In this document: positions 24,487-33,825 of the stretch, in pieces | Numbering within the stretch: position 1 is the stretch's first letter | Layout: each line of letters begins with the position of its first letter | DNA from: CALVGQ01 sp964369385 | GTDB taxonomy: Bacteria > Bacillota_I > Bacilli_A > Erysipelotrichales > Erysipelotrichaceae | Direction of reading: 5' to 3' | Length of the DNA: 64,000 nucleotides | Assembly: GCA_964369385.1 (NCBI GenBank) | Contig: CAYJEY010000004.1 | Location: forward strand, 76,657-140,656 | Program-made: the position numbers and the translations under genes | The notes under the pieces: generated by a model | Told to the model about the DNA's origin: nothing | The model's database searches: none | What the model saw: the letters and a program-made list of their open reading frames with translations, nothing else

Positions 24487-25464
24487 CTATGCACGTCTTA
24501 AACGTTTTAACCACAAATAACTTTTTAAATAGAATTTATTTGCGTAAATCCAATTGTGTTTTTCACGAAGAATGTTGTATTTGCATTTTGGAAAATCTGG
24601 AAAATGCAATTTCAATTCATAAAAACACACATCAATAAATTCATCGACAAGTTTCTTATCTTCTACATTCCGTGTTTTCTTTAAGTTTTCTAATATATTA
24701 ACACTACACAAGAACTTTAATTCTTCATAATATTGTTCAAAAACGCCTTCACGCTTAAAGAAGTCAATGTTCATTTTCGCCATTCCTAAGACATGATATG
24801 CATTATAGCTAAACTGTGTAGTAATGTTCCCTGGTCGGTCCACTAAATAGTTATATAAAGGTTGATTGATTAGGGCAATCTTATTGGCTTTCAACATCAA
24901 ACGATATGTTGTCCCTAGATCCTCATAATAATAGCGGAATGGATAATCAATTTGATGATCCACAAACAAGCTCAAGCGATACATTTTATTCCACGCTGCA
25001 TTGAGTGTTGTCGTTAACATCTCGGGTTTATCTTTGAGTGTATAACATTGATCATCAGCATAAGCATTACAAATTCGCTCTTTTTTTCCAGTCTTCATAT
25101 AATACTGGTAAATTTCAAACATGACCATATCAGCACCTGTTTCCTCTAATTTCTCATAACAGAGTTGTAGGCACTGCGGTTCTAAAAAATCATCACTATC
25201 AAAGAAATAAATGTATTTTGAAGTTGCCAATTGCATCCCCGCATTACGAGCATCTGATAGTCCTCCATTTGTTTTATGAAGTACTGTGATACGCTTATCT
25301 TGCTTCGCATATTGTTCAGCGATTTCACCACAGCGATCAGGTGAGCCATCATTCACCAAAATAATTTGCAAGTCTTGCAAAGTTTGTGATACAAGGGAAT
25401 CGATTGCTTTAGGTAAGTAATCTTCGACTTGATACATCGGTACTACAACACTAACTTTAGCCAT
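24487..25464 (-). CDS. GT2 glycosyltransferase
   Basis: The 325-residue family 2 enzyme has VVVPMYQVEDYLPKAIDSLVS (residues 6-26), ILVNDGSPDRCGEIAEQ, NGGLSDARNAGMQLA and IYFFDSDDFLEPQCL (about 89-103). YYEDLGTTYRLML holds the acidic pair of the acceptor region. GGAGGATAGT precedes the start. It is the first glycosyltransferase of the operon after the promoter-proximal flippase and could add an early sugar, though order in the operon is only weak evidence. Confidence 0.9.
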   Translation of the reverse strand: MAKVSVVVPMYQVEDYLPKAIDSLVSQTLQDLQIILVNDGSPDRCGEIAEQYAKQDKRITVLHKTNGGLSDARNAGMQLATSKYIYFFDSDDFLEPQCLQLCYEKLEETGADMVMFEIYQYYMKTGKKERICNAYADDQCYTLKDKPEMLTTTLNAAWNKMYRLSLFVDHQIDYPFRYYYEDLGTTYRLMLKANKIALINQPLYNYLVDRPGNITTQFSYNAYHVLGMAKMNIDFFKREGVFEQYYEELKFLCSVNILENLKKTRNVEDKKLVDEFIDVCFYELKLHFPDFPKCKYNILREKHNWIYANKFYLKSYLWLKRLRRA

Positions 25465-25465
25465 A

Positions 25466-26908
25466 CTATCCTCCTCTTTTTAACACCTTATTAAGTATGC
25501 TTTGTTGAAATGGATCACGGAGCACAAAACATAAGAGTACATACAAACTCCCTCCCACTACCACTTGAATTAGATTTGTGGTTAGTGAGCTTCCTAAACT
25601 ATTCCCAACTAAGTGAACACTGTATCCCATGATTGATCCAGCAATTACATAGCGATAAACATCATGAATATTTAGCTTAGCAGGAATTTGCTTACGAACG
25701 AGTACCCATTGAATGAGTGTTACGCAAAACTCTGCACACACTGAAGCAATAATGGCTCCATAAGCACCATACATTGGAATCAATACTAAATTGATGATAA
25801 AATTAATCACTGCCCCAGCTACAACAGAAGTTGAATATTCCTTTGTCAAACCAGTTGGAATCATATATTGTGTTCCATATACATTAGATAAGGCAATAAA
25901 TATGATAATCGGAGAGGTACAAATAATCATGAGTCCTACCGGATCAAAATCTGGTGAATCAAAGAACCATGGAACAAAATCTTGAATCATTCCTACAATT
26001 CCAAATACCATAGGTATTGAGAGATACATTGCAAAGCGCAATGTTATTCTTAAATAGTTCGCCACTTCTTCGTGTTTACCTTTACCGAAAGTATGGGAAA
26101 TTCTTGGCAGCATAATACTCCCAATTGATGTAATAAAAAATAAAAACATCTTCACAAATTTTTGTGTTTGTTCATAAAGTGTAGCATGTGTTTGATTATC
26201 GTATAAAATTCCAATCATCGATATATCTAGTAGTGTATATACCGACGTTGCAATCTGTGGTACAAATAAAGCTAAGTTTGGCTTGATGTGACGCTTTACT
26301 CCAGCAACACTTACCTTTGTAAAATGTATGTACTGGCGAAGTTGTATCCACATGATAAGCTGACCTAACACCCCGGTACATACATTGATAAGTACAAACA
26401 GCATTAAATCTTCTTTTCCATTAACGAATCCAAAAATTAATCCAATTCCCAGTATTTTAACAAACATATTGCGTAATGAAGCCTTTTTAAAATCTTCCAT
26501 ACCATAAAAGAACCAAGTAATATCGAGTGATACTGACAACAAGGTTACCCCTTGAACCCATACATAGACTGTATATTCAGGATACACATAGGCAGCAAAA
26601 ATGTAGTATGCAATAGCAGAGATGATCATGCTAATGAGCTGCATTGTAAAGATTTCAAAAAAAGTGCGTGAACGATCTTGTTTATCATCCCGTACTCTTG
26701 CAATTTCGCGATTCCCATAATGATTTACACCCATAATCCCAAAAATGACAAACCACTGAACTAAGTTTGCCGTTAATGTATTGATCGACAACAACTCTAA
26801 TCCAAGCACACGAGCAAGGTAAGGTGTTACGATAAAAGGCGAAATCACTATCAATAATTGATAGGCAACGCTATATATATAATTTGATACAAGTTTTTTA
26901 TTATTCAA
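25466..26908 (-). CDS. Oligosaccharide flippase
   Basis: A TTG start at 26908 fits best. GAGGTG lies 6 bases ahead and the product begins MNNKKLVSNYIYSVAYQLLIVISPFIVTPYLARVLG, the classical opening of flippases of the RfbX type. The longer frame from 26953 begins inside the promoter. About 480 residues with 14 membrane segments; NHYGNREIARVRDD is the conserved first loop. It is the first gene of the polysaccharide operon. It and the 20940 flippase differ clearly in their N-termini and so are not recent copies. Confidence 0.88.
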   Translation of the reverse strand: MNNKKLVSNYIYSVAYQLLIVISPFIVTPYLARVLGLELLSINTLTANLVQWFVIFGIMGVNHYGNREIARVRDDKQDRSRTFFEIFTMQLISMIISAIAYYIFAAYVYPEYTVYVWVQGVTLLSVSLDITWFFYGMEDFKKASLRNMFVKILGIGLIFGFVNGKEDLMLFVLINVCTGVLGQLIMWIQLRQYIHFTKVSVAGVKRHIKPNLALFVPQIATSVYTLLDISMIGILYDNQTHATLYEQTQKFVKMFLFFITSIGSIMLPRISHTFGKGKHEEVANYLRITLRFAMYLSIPMVFGIVGMIQDFVPWFFDSPDFDPVGLMIICTSPIIIFIALSNVYGTQYMIPTGLTKEYSTSVVAGAVINFIINLVLIPMYGAYGAIIASVCAEFCVTLIQWVLVRKQIPAKLNIHDVYRYVIAGSIMGYSVHLVGNSLGSSLTTNLIQVVVGGSLYVLLCFVLRDPFQQSILNKVLKRGG

Positions 26909-26924
26909 AATAATCACCTCAATT

Positions 26925-26953
26925 AGTATACCATATTTTCCCTTCTCTACCAA
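26925..26953 (-). promoter_or_regulatory. Promoter of the polysaccharide operon
   Basis: Minus strand: TTGGTA (26948-26953), 17 bp, TATACT (26925-26930). A small inverted repeat, CCAAC-TCTT-GTTGG, overlaps the -35 box. The predicted leader before the TTG start is only about 10 bases. Confidence 0.65.
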
Positions 26954-27005
26954 CTCTTGTTGGGTCTATACATACATCTTTAGAAATTATTTAATTTTTT
27001 TTAAA

Positions 27006-27066
27006 TTAACTTTTTTTTAACCTTTTTCTAACCTCTTAGTAACTTGATTTAACTATGATGTATACA
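27006..27066 (+). promoter_or_regulatory. Phased TTAAC repeats (Pho-box-like) and promoter of the surface protein
   Basis: TTAAC, TTAAC, CTAAC, GTAAC and TTAAC begin at 27006, 27017, 27028, 27039 and 27049: four units 11 bp apart and a fifth at 10 bp. Candidate -10 boxes TATGAT (27054-27059) or TATACA (27061-27066) follow, with no good -35 box. Direct repeats of this hexamer at 11-bp spacing are the binding pattern of PhoP/PhoB-type response regulators. Confidence 0.55.
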
Positions 27067-27096
27067 TAAGAAAAAAATTACTTCGGGAGGAAGAAT

Positions 27097-30000
27097 ATGA
27101 ATATCAAAAAATTATTGTGCAGTTGTCTAGCTTTACTCGTATGTGTTAACTCAAGTCCAATATCAGCGTTAGCGCAATCATCAGAAGAACCAGTATCTCA
27201 AGATGGATCAGCAGGTGGTAGTGAACCAACACAAGCACCTACTCAAGCGCCAACACAAGCACCTACTCAAGCTCCTACACAAGCACCTACTCAAGCTCCT
27301 ACACAAGCTCCTACTCAAACACAAAACGATGCTCCGGCGCTTGCAGATGCTGATTCAGGTGATGAAAGTAAAGTTGTAACACCTGATGTAGATCATCAAG
27401 AAGAGAAAAAATTCTTTGTATCATTCTATTATATTGATGAAAACAATAATGAAGTTACTCTTGCAAGCAACGTACAATTCTATGAGTATGATGGTGTTGC
27501 TTATCCATCAAATGCTCCAGCTCTTGATCGTGCTGGTTATACATACAAAGGTTGGAATGTTGACTTATCTAGTTTAAATGCTCACAATACAACATCAAGT
27601 GTTAATGTTGATGGAATAGAGCAAGGTGCTCATCGCGTTCAAGCGGTTTATGAGAAACAAGTTGCAAGCTACAATATAAACATCACTTATACTGATGAGA
27701 GTGGAAGAGAAATTGCTTCTCGTTATCAAACAGCAATCTCTGCTGATGATACAACTCTTTACGCAATTCCATCACCTGTGATTCCTGGATACTCATTACA
27801 AGATAGCGCACAAGCAACAATCGCTTATTCAAGTTTAACTCAAGACTTTAGTGCTACTGTTGTCTATAAAAAAGAAGCAAGCATTCAAGCTGAATATCAA
27901 ATCACGCATTTAATCGAAAATACAGATGGTACATATGCTCAATATAATACAGCTACTAAGGATGCAGAAGTTGGTATATTAGTAAACGAACTAGCATTAG
28001 AAATCGAAGGATTTACTGCCCAAAGCGCTTCAGTTTCTGGAACACCAACACAAGATAACAGTTTAGCTCTTGAAATCTATTATACTCGTAATACAAGCAA
28101 TATTATTTTCCACACAGAAGGTGGAAGTGAAGTAGCTACAATTACACAAAAATATGAAACATCAATCACTGCTCCAGCAGTTCCTACAAAAGATTACAGT
28201 ACATTCTTAGGATGGGTAGATGCAACTGGTACTCCAGTTACACTTCCAACAACAATGCCTGCTCAAGATTTAAATGTATATGCTTCATGGCAAGAAGTAA
28301 GCACTGCTGATTATCGTGTCGTTTATTGGTTAGAGCTTCCTATTGCTGGAAATCCTGGTCAAGATACTTCACGTTATGCACTTTATTCAGAAAAAACAAT
28401 AAATGGAAATGTAAATCAAGCAATTGAAGATACTTATCATTTGAACATCCCAAATGCAAGTTACTCATGGGATGACAACAATGCTACAACAATCAAAGCT
28501 GATGGATCAACAGTAGTAAACGTTTATTACAATTTAACTACATATGAAATCTCATTTAGTGCAGTTGGTGGTATCATTGGTTCAAAATCTGATTACATCG
28601 TATTCAAAGACTCTTCAACAAAATATTATAATTCAGATTATAAAATTCAAGTCAAAGTAGGACAAGATGTTTCTGCAATTTGGCCAAATGCATCAAGAAT
28701 CACTTTCTATGATGATCGTTTGCTCTTCGACTATCCGACTTCAGATACTTTACCACTTGGATCTTGGGATAATGGAAATGTTAGTATCCAAAACAATGTA
28801 ACAGTATTTAGTGCAGATATGATTCCAAATAGTGCCTCTACAAGCTGGACATTTTATCCAAAACTAGAAACATTAGGAAGAGATGATGTAAAAACTTACT
28901 TTGAAGCATTAGATACAACTTCAGGTAATCTTACTCACAATGGTGTTAACTATTTATCACCTGTTGAATCTGAAATTGTAGGAAACTTTAGTTCTATTCC
29001 AGAAGCATCACATTACACAGGGTTCACTCTTCGCGAACAAAAAAAATCACTACTTGCAGGAACTTTCTATTATTATTACACACGTAATGATTATACATTA
29101 ACATTTGATATGAATGGTGGAGATGCTATTGCCAACCAAAGCGTTCAATATCAAGCAAACATTAAGAACTTACAACCAACTCCATCACATCCTGATAACG
29201 CTACATTCTTAGGATGGTATACAGATGCAGCATGCACACAAGCATTTGACTTCAACACAACGATGCCTGCTCATACACTAAGAGTTTATGCTAAATGGAG
29301 CGTTGAAACTGAAGCAGTAGAAACACACACAGTTACATTCCAAGCAGATGAGTCAACAACTTGGGAGTCTTATACAATCAATAGTAATGTAAAAATGACA
29401 CAACCAAGCAACATTCCATCAAAACAAGATGCGGTATTTGCAGGATGGTATGAAGTAGTAAATGGTCAAGTATCAACTACACCTTTCCAATTTGGATCAT
29501 ATTTATCTAATGATGTTGTATTACGTGCAAAATGGAATGAAGAAGCACAAGCAACATTACTTGTACACTACACAGATGGAACAAGCAAAGTAACTACAAC
29601 TTTAAGTTCAATTCCAGGCGCAATAGTAAATGCTTCTGCACAATCAGTAAATTATCTAGTAGCAAACCATAACTGGCAACCAGGTGTTTACAGTGTTGAC
29701 TATCAAACACAATCATTAACTTTAACAGAAGGAATCAACGAAATTACATTTACTTATACAAGACAAGATGATGAAACAACTTACAACGTAGAATTTGTAG
29801 ATATTTATGGTGATGAAATTCAAACAACTGAAACAAAAGCAACTCAAAATTTAGTTGTCTTTGAACAAGCACCTCAAATCGCTGGTTATATCTTAGTAAG
29901 CAACACTCAACAATCACTTGACTTCAATGCTACAACAGATCGCACAATAACATTTGAATATGCACCAGAAGACGCACAAGAAGTAACTTATACAGTAAAT

Positions 30001-30675
30001 CATTTCGTAAAAGTTGGTGAACAATATCGTTTAGTTCACACAGATGTACTTGAAGGATTCTTAGGTCAAACTCTAAGTGCTGCTCCACTTTCTTCAATTG
30101 AAGGTTATCCAAATCAAGTAGTAGATAGCATCAGTGTTCTTACAAAAACATTAGGACTTGAAACTTCATTCAATGTTTACTATAAAACACAAACAACTTC
30201 TACTTCTCAACCGGATAATATTATTACTATCGAAACAACAACTTCAAGTTCAGATAGTGTTACAACTACAACTACTGTAACTACTACAACTGAAGAAGAA
30301 ACTGTGACAACTCAAGTAAGTGAAGAATCAACTCCTGAAGTTGCCCCAGAAACAACTCAAGTAATTGATGAAGACATTACACCAGAAGCTGCAACAAGTT
30401 CTTCATGGTCTCTTCTAAGTCTTGTGATCGTATTAATGAGTTTAGTGATTAGCCTTGTGGTTGGATTAAAATCAGAAAAATATCGCAACAAAGCAATCGC
30501 AACAACTGCAACAAGCACAATCTTAAGTATGATTGCTCTAGTATCAATGAATGATTTCAGTGCTGCAATGATCACAATCAATGCATCTACATATCTCATT
30601 GGATTACTACTTATCTTACAAGTTGGTTTCTTGGTTTATTTATCAAATGAGACAGCTCAAGAGAAAACAAAATAG
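27097..30675 (+). CDS. Large repeat-rich cell-surface protein (MucBP / InlB B-repeat type)
   Basis: The 1192-residue product begins with a signal peptide (MNIKKLLCSCLALLVCVNS, likely cut after ALAQ near residue 27). A PTQA repeat stalk follows (44-75). Next come a MucBP-like module (about 190-256, YNINITYTDESGREIASRY), several InlB B-repeat/Flg_new modules (NIIFHTEGGSEV...GWVD; LTFDMNGGDAI...GWYTD; TVTFQADE...GWYE) and further MucBP-like modules (850-1040), ending with a Thr/Ser-rich spacer. The C-terminus has three hydrophobic segments (about 1097-1115, 1130-1148, 1158-1178) and no LPxTG sorting signal, so it should be membrane-held. Such proteins usually act in adhesion to mucus or cells. 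Confidence 0.85.
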   Translation: MNIKKLLCSCLALLVCVNSSPISALAQSSEEPVSQDGSAGGSEPTQAPTQAPTQAPTQAPTQAPTQAPTQAPTQTQNDAPALADADSGDESKVVTPDVDHQEEKKFFVSFYYIDENNNEVTLASNVQFYEYDGVAYPSNAPALDRAGYTYKGWNVDLSSLNAHNTTSSVNVDGIEQGAHRVQAVYEKQVASYNINITYTDESGREIASRYQTAISADDTTLYAIPSPVIPGYSLQDSAQATIAYSSLTQDFSATVVYKKEASIQAEYQITHLIENTDGTYAQYNTATKDAEVGILVNELALEIEGFTAQSASVSGTPTQDNSLALEIYYTRNTSNIIFHTEGGSEVATITQKYETSITAPAVPTKDYSTFLGWVDATGTPVTLPTTMPAQDLNVYASWQEVSTADYRVVYWLELPIAGNPGQDTSRYALYSEKTINGNVNQAIEDTYHLNIPNASYSWDDNNATTIKADGSTVVNVYYNLTTYEISFSAVGGIIGSKSDYIVFKDSSTKYYNSDYKIQVKVGQDVSAIWPNASRITFYDDRLLFDYPTSDTLPLGSWDNGNVSIQNNVTVFSADMIPNSASTSWTFYPKLETLGRDDVKTYFEALDTTSGNLTHNGVNYLSPVESEIVGNFSSIPEASHYTGFTLREQKKSLLAGTFYYYYTRNDYTLTFDMNGGDAIANQSVQYQANIKNLQPTPSHPDNATFLGWYTDAACTQAFDFNTTMPAHTLRVYAKWSVETEAVETHTVTFQADESTTWESYTINSNVKMTQPSNIPSKQDAVFAGWYEVVNGQVSTTPFQFGSYLSNDVVLRAKWNEEAQATLLVHYTDGTSKVTTTLSSIPGAIVNASAQSVNYLVANHNWQPGVYSVDYQTQSLTLTEGINEITFTYTRQDDETTYNVEFVDIYGDEIQTTETKATQNLVVFEQAPQIAGYILVSNTQQSLDFNATTDRTITFEYAPEDAQEVTYTVNHFVKVGEQYRLVHTDVLEGFLGQTLSAAPLSSIEGYPNQVVDSISVLTKTLGLETSFNVYYKTQTTSTSQPDNIITIETTTSSSDSVTTTTTVTTTTEEETVTTQVSEESTPEVAPETTQVIDEDITPEAATSSSWSLLSLVIVLMSLVISLVVGLKSEKYRNKAIATTATSTILSMIALVSMNDFSAAMITINASTYLIGLLLILQVGFLVYLSNETAQEKTK
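27226..27321 (+). repeat. Eight 12-bp tandem repeats (Pro-Thr-Gln-Ala coding)
   Basis: Units such as CCAACACAAGCA and CCTACTCAAGCT repeat eight times with changes mostly at third positions. They give a PTQA stalk. The unit is a multiple of three, so gain or loss of copies would change stalk length without a frameshift. Confidence 0.9.
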
Positions 30676-30677
30676 TT

Positions 30678-30707
30678 AAAAAGAGTCCTGAAAAGGACTC
30701 TTTTTTT
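30678..30707 (+). terminator. Terminator after the surface protein gene
   Basis: AAAGAGTCC pairs with GGACTCTTT around TGAAAA, followed by T. It starts right after the stop codon. Confidence 0.9.
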
Positions 30708-30767
30708 AATCGCTTTTCATGTAGAACTATGCTAAAATTTATCTAATTGCACCAAAAGGAGGCCTTT

Positions 30768-32054
30768 ATGCGCACAATCTTAAAATACACAATTCCTACA
30801 ATCCTTGCGCTCTTAATGAGTGGTTTATACACCATTATTGATGGACTATTTATTGGTCAACATTCTGGTGATGTAGGCTTAGCTGCCATCAACATCGCCT
30901 GGCCCCTTCCTGCCTTACTGATTGCCACGGGATTAGGTATTGGTGTTGGTGGTAGTATTCTCTATTCTCAAAAAGTTGGAAAAAATGAATTTAAATCAGC
31001 ATTTTATACACTTAAAATAACACTTGCCACACTTGTGATTGTCAGTTTAGGTTTTATGGTTGTCTTTTACTTCAATTACCCACAAATTCTAAGATTACTA
31101 GGAGCACAAGGTGCAGTCTATACAGAAGCTCATGCCTACATGCAAATTGTGATCATGGGATGCCTCTTTCAAATATTTGCCACAGGTGCCATCCCTTTAC
31201 TTAGAAATCTGAACTTTCCAATTCATGCCATGTTCATATCAATGAGTGGTGTGATATTAAATTTAATTCTTAATTACTACTATATTGTCCTACAAGATAT
31301 GGGAATTGCCGGTGCTGCTTTGGCAACACTACTTGCCCAAATGAGTGTTAGCTTGCTTACTCTGGCACTCTTTGCGCTTAACTATAGAAAACTTGCTCAA
31401 ATGCAACACCAAAGTGATGAAGATGTTCATTGGAAAACTTTATTTAGAGAAATGCTTGAGCGTAGCCTTGCCCCCTTTGGTATCTCACTTACACCTTCAC
31501 TCGTGCTCATATTTAGTAATTATGCATGCTTATACTATGGTTCAACTGAAGGTGTTGCCAGCTACACAGTTCTTTCTTACATTACCTTTCCTGCAAGTAG
31601 CATGTTGCTAGGTGTTGGTGATGGTCTACAGCCACTTATGAGTTTGCGCTATGCTCAAAAAGACCAAATGGAACTCAAGAAAATTATACGCATTGGTTAT
31701 CGCATTGGACTAAGCCTCGCCATAGCAATCATGGTTGGCCTCTTTCTTTTTTCAGATGCCTTAGCGATTACCTTTGGACTTTCATCAACTGCTAAAATCT
31801 ACTTTGATGAAGCCATCCGCATTTGCCTCTTTGCCTTTCCTTTTATCTTTTTACTTAAGTTTCAAGTTTCAATTAAAAACGCGACGGGACAAAGCCTAAC
31901 AGCGACAAAGTTCACTTATATTGAAGGCTTACTCATTGCCCCTCTCTTTATTTTTGGACTCAGTGCCCTCTTCTCACTTAGTGGCGTTTGGCTTTCTTAT
32001 CTTGCCACGAGTATTGTGATGTGTGGGATTGCCTATACTAAAATCATCAAGTAG
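30768..32054 (+). CDS. MATE family efflux transporter
   Basis: ATG 30768 (MRTILKYTIPTILALLMSGLY) is chosen because AAGGAGG lies 5-11 bases ahead; the longer frame begins before that site. The 428-residue product has 12 membrane segments. TM1 with IIDGLFIGQHSGDVGLAAINI corresponds to the VDxxFVG region, and the second half repeats the pattern (GISLTPSLVLIFSNYACLYYG). It likely exports a cationic drug or metabolite. It stands alone between two terminators, with no regulator next to it. Confidence 0.88.
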   Translation: MRTILKYTIPTILALLMSGLYTIIDGLFIGQHSGDVGLAAINIAWPLPALLIATGLGIGVGGSILYSQKVGKNEFKSAFYTLKITLATLVIVSLGFMVVFYFNYPQILRLLGAQGAVYTEAHAYMQIVIMGCLFQIFATGAIPLLRNLNFPIHAMFISMSGVILNLILNYYYIVLQDMGIAGAALATLLAQMSVSLLTLALFALNYRKLAQMQHQSDEDVHWKTLFREMLERSLAPFGISLTPSLVLIFSNYACLYYGSTEGVASYTVLSYITFPASSMLLGVGDGLQPLMSLRYAQKDQMELKKIIRIGYRIGLSLAIAIMVGLFLFSDALAITFGLSSTAKIYFDEAIRICLFAFPFIFLLKFQVSIKNATGQSLTATKFTYIEGLLIAPLFIFGLSALFSLSGVWLSYLATSIVMCGIAYTKIIK

Positions 32055-32077
32055 ACATATATCTTTATCAAATTTAT

Positions 32078-32130
32078 AAAAAAACTGACTTTTACTGCGA
32101 TAACTTCAAATCGCTAAATGTCAGTTTTTT
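32078..32130. terminator. Long bidirectional terminator
   Basis: AAAAAACTGAC and GTCAGTTTTTT close an imperfect hairpin whose inner part pairs TTTA with TAAA and GCGAT with ATCGC. It separates the convergent MATE and LCP genes. Confidence 0.8.
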
Positions 32131-32151
32131 ATTACTTTTTAAATCGATCAT

Positions 32152-33708
32152 TTATTGCCACTCTGCACTCCACTTCATTGAAGTATTGGCATCTAGATTT
32201 CGCTCTAATTGCAAGTTTTCTCTCATTGCGTTCGTATTAGCTTCAATCGATTCTTCATACAAATCTACAATCGAAATACTTGCACTTGTTTCAGTTTTCT
32301 TTGTCATTGTGATTTCGCCATCAATATCTAATCCGACAAGTTGAAATAAATGATTAGTCGGAACACTGGAACGCTCAATATCGATCATGAGTGAGTTAAA
32401 AAGAGACATCATTTGCTCTAAACTCATATTTGTAGAAACATTTTGACTCGCCACTCTTAGTACATCCATTGCAACATTCACATCACGTATTGCTAAACCT
32501 TCATTGAGTATTGCCTCAATCACTTGTTGTTGATTAGCTTGTCGTTGATAATCTCCTGCATAATATAGCTTACGTTCTCGTGCAAAAGCCAGTGCTTGCT
32601 CCCCATTCAGGTTCACATAACCGCCCCCTGGCACCCATACTGTAAAATGACCACGTTCTGCTGATGAGTCTTGACCTACAAATTCATATTCATTGTATAC
32701 AACAATGCCTCCAAGCTCATCAACAATGGATACAACACCATCAAAGTTTGTCTCAACATAGAAATCAACTGGTACATCAAGCAGGTCTTCTACTGTATCT
32801 ATCGTACATTGCAACCCATATCCTCGTGCATGAGCAATTTTATCCATCTCTCCACCATCACAGGCAATCGGCACATATGAGTCTCTTGGAATCGATGTCA
32901 TTGTGACCTTTAAACTAATCGGGTTTACTGTCGCATAGATGAGTGCATCGGATAATCCTTCATCTAGACCAATCACAAGTAAAGAAAACGGCTCACGATG
33001 CACTTCAATATCTGAGCGCTCTAGTTCAACCTCATGCTGTTGTGTTTGTTCAAACACATGGATCATTTGCGTATCTTGCACTTGAAGAGCGAATTCACTT
33101 TCTCCTTGATACTTTGCCTTGTAGTTACTTGGAAGGGCAACGGCATCAACATATCCTGAAAGCAAGGCTTGTAGCTGTTGTTGCTCATCACTAAACTCAA
33201 TGATCTCTACATCTAAGTCTAGCGTCTCTAGTTCATTCTTAGGCATATCATAACCAATTAAATGCTCATGATTCATCAATAGTCCAACACGTTTTCCAGA
33301 CAAGTCATCTACACTTGTAATCTCTGCATTCACTACTACAAACGAACTCTCATAACTATGTTGCACTGATTGAGCATTCACAATGCGATGAAGAGCACTA
33401 TCAACCTCATAGATACTTAATGATAAAAATCCACCAAGCACATTCATTACCAATACTACGATTATCATTCTTAACCATTTTTTTGCTCTTCCGCTAAATA
33501 TACTGCGACATATATATAAGTTAATCCACATTAAAAAGAGCCACACTAACACTGAGATAATCACAAAAATCCACTGGTTTAATTGATTAAACTGTGAAAA
33601 TGTTACAACACTATATAAAAAGAAAATATTAAAGCTTGCCATTAATACACAAATAAGGATAACGATTAATTTTGGCAACATTGCTTTTTTCTCTACTACT
33701 TTACTCAC
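32152..33708 (-). CDS. LytR-CpsA-Psr (LCP) family protein with extra N-terminal domain
   Basis: GTG 33708 has AGGAG 8 bases ahead, which decides it over the GTG at 33717. About 518 residues. Three membrane helices occupy about 10-100. An extracytoplasmic domain (about 115-215) with DLSGKRVGLLMNHEHLIG and LLSGYVDAVALPSNY resembles a half of a solute-binding protein. The LCP domain (about 235-450) has SLLVIGLDEG, TSIPRDSYVPIACDGG, VDFYVETNFDGVVSIVDELGG and LNGEQALAFARERK. The Asp/Arg set of LCP enzymes is present. They join wall polymers from lipid carriers to peptidoglycan. Paralog of the gene at 58703-61222; both share KWSAEW near the domain end. Confidence 0.88.
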   Translation of the reverse strand: MSKVVEKKAMLPKLIVILICVLMASFNIFFLYSVVTFSQFNQLNQWIFVIISVLVWLFLMWINLYICRSIFSGRAKKWLRMIIVVLVMNVLGGFLSLSIYEVDSALHRIVNAQSVQHSYESSFVVVNAEITSVDDLSGKRVGLLMNHEHLIGYDMPKNELETLDLDVEIIEFSDEQQQLQALLSGYVDAVALPSNYKAKYQGESEFALQVQDTQMIHVFEQTQQHEVELERSDIEVHREPFSLLVIGLDEGLSDALIYATVNPISLKVTMTSIPRDSYVPIACDGGEMDKIAHARGYGLQCTIDTVEDLLDVPVDFYVETNFDGVVSIVDELGGIVVYNEYEFVGQDSSAERGHFTVWVPGGGYVNLNGEQALAFARERKLYYAGDYQRQANQQQVIEAILNEGLAIRDVNVAMDVLRVASQNVSTNMSLEQMMSLFNSLMIDIERSSVPTNHLFQLVGLDIDGEITMTKKTETSASISIVDLYEESIEANTNAMRENLQLERNLDANTSMKWSAEWQ

Positions 33709-33796
33709 TACAATCACTCCTATTTTCTTTTAATATCATACATGATTCATACAAAAAATGCACGTTTAAAAAATAAATGACGGGATAGAGGACAAT

Positions 33797-33825
33797 AAAA
33801 AACTGAGCATATTACTCAGTTTTTT
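33797..33825 (-). terminator. Terminator of the sugar-acid operon
   Basis: AAAAAACTGAG and CTCAGTTTTTT (11 bp, 7-base loop) overlap the last stop codon. The symmetric T tracts would also stop plus-strand reading. Confidence 0.88.

Noticed and set aside
27226..27321. Tandem repeat as a CRISPR array
   Set aside because: The 12-bp units have no spacers and encode an in-frame PTQA stalk.
29930..30599. Minus-strand open frames inside the surface protein gene
   Set aside because: They follow the codon periodicity of the plus-strand gene, have no ribosome-binding sites and no recognisable product.
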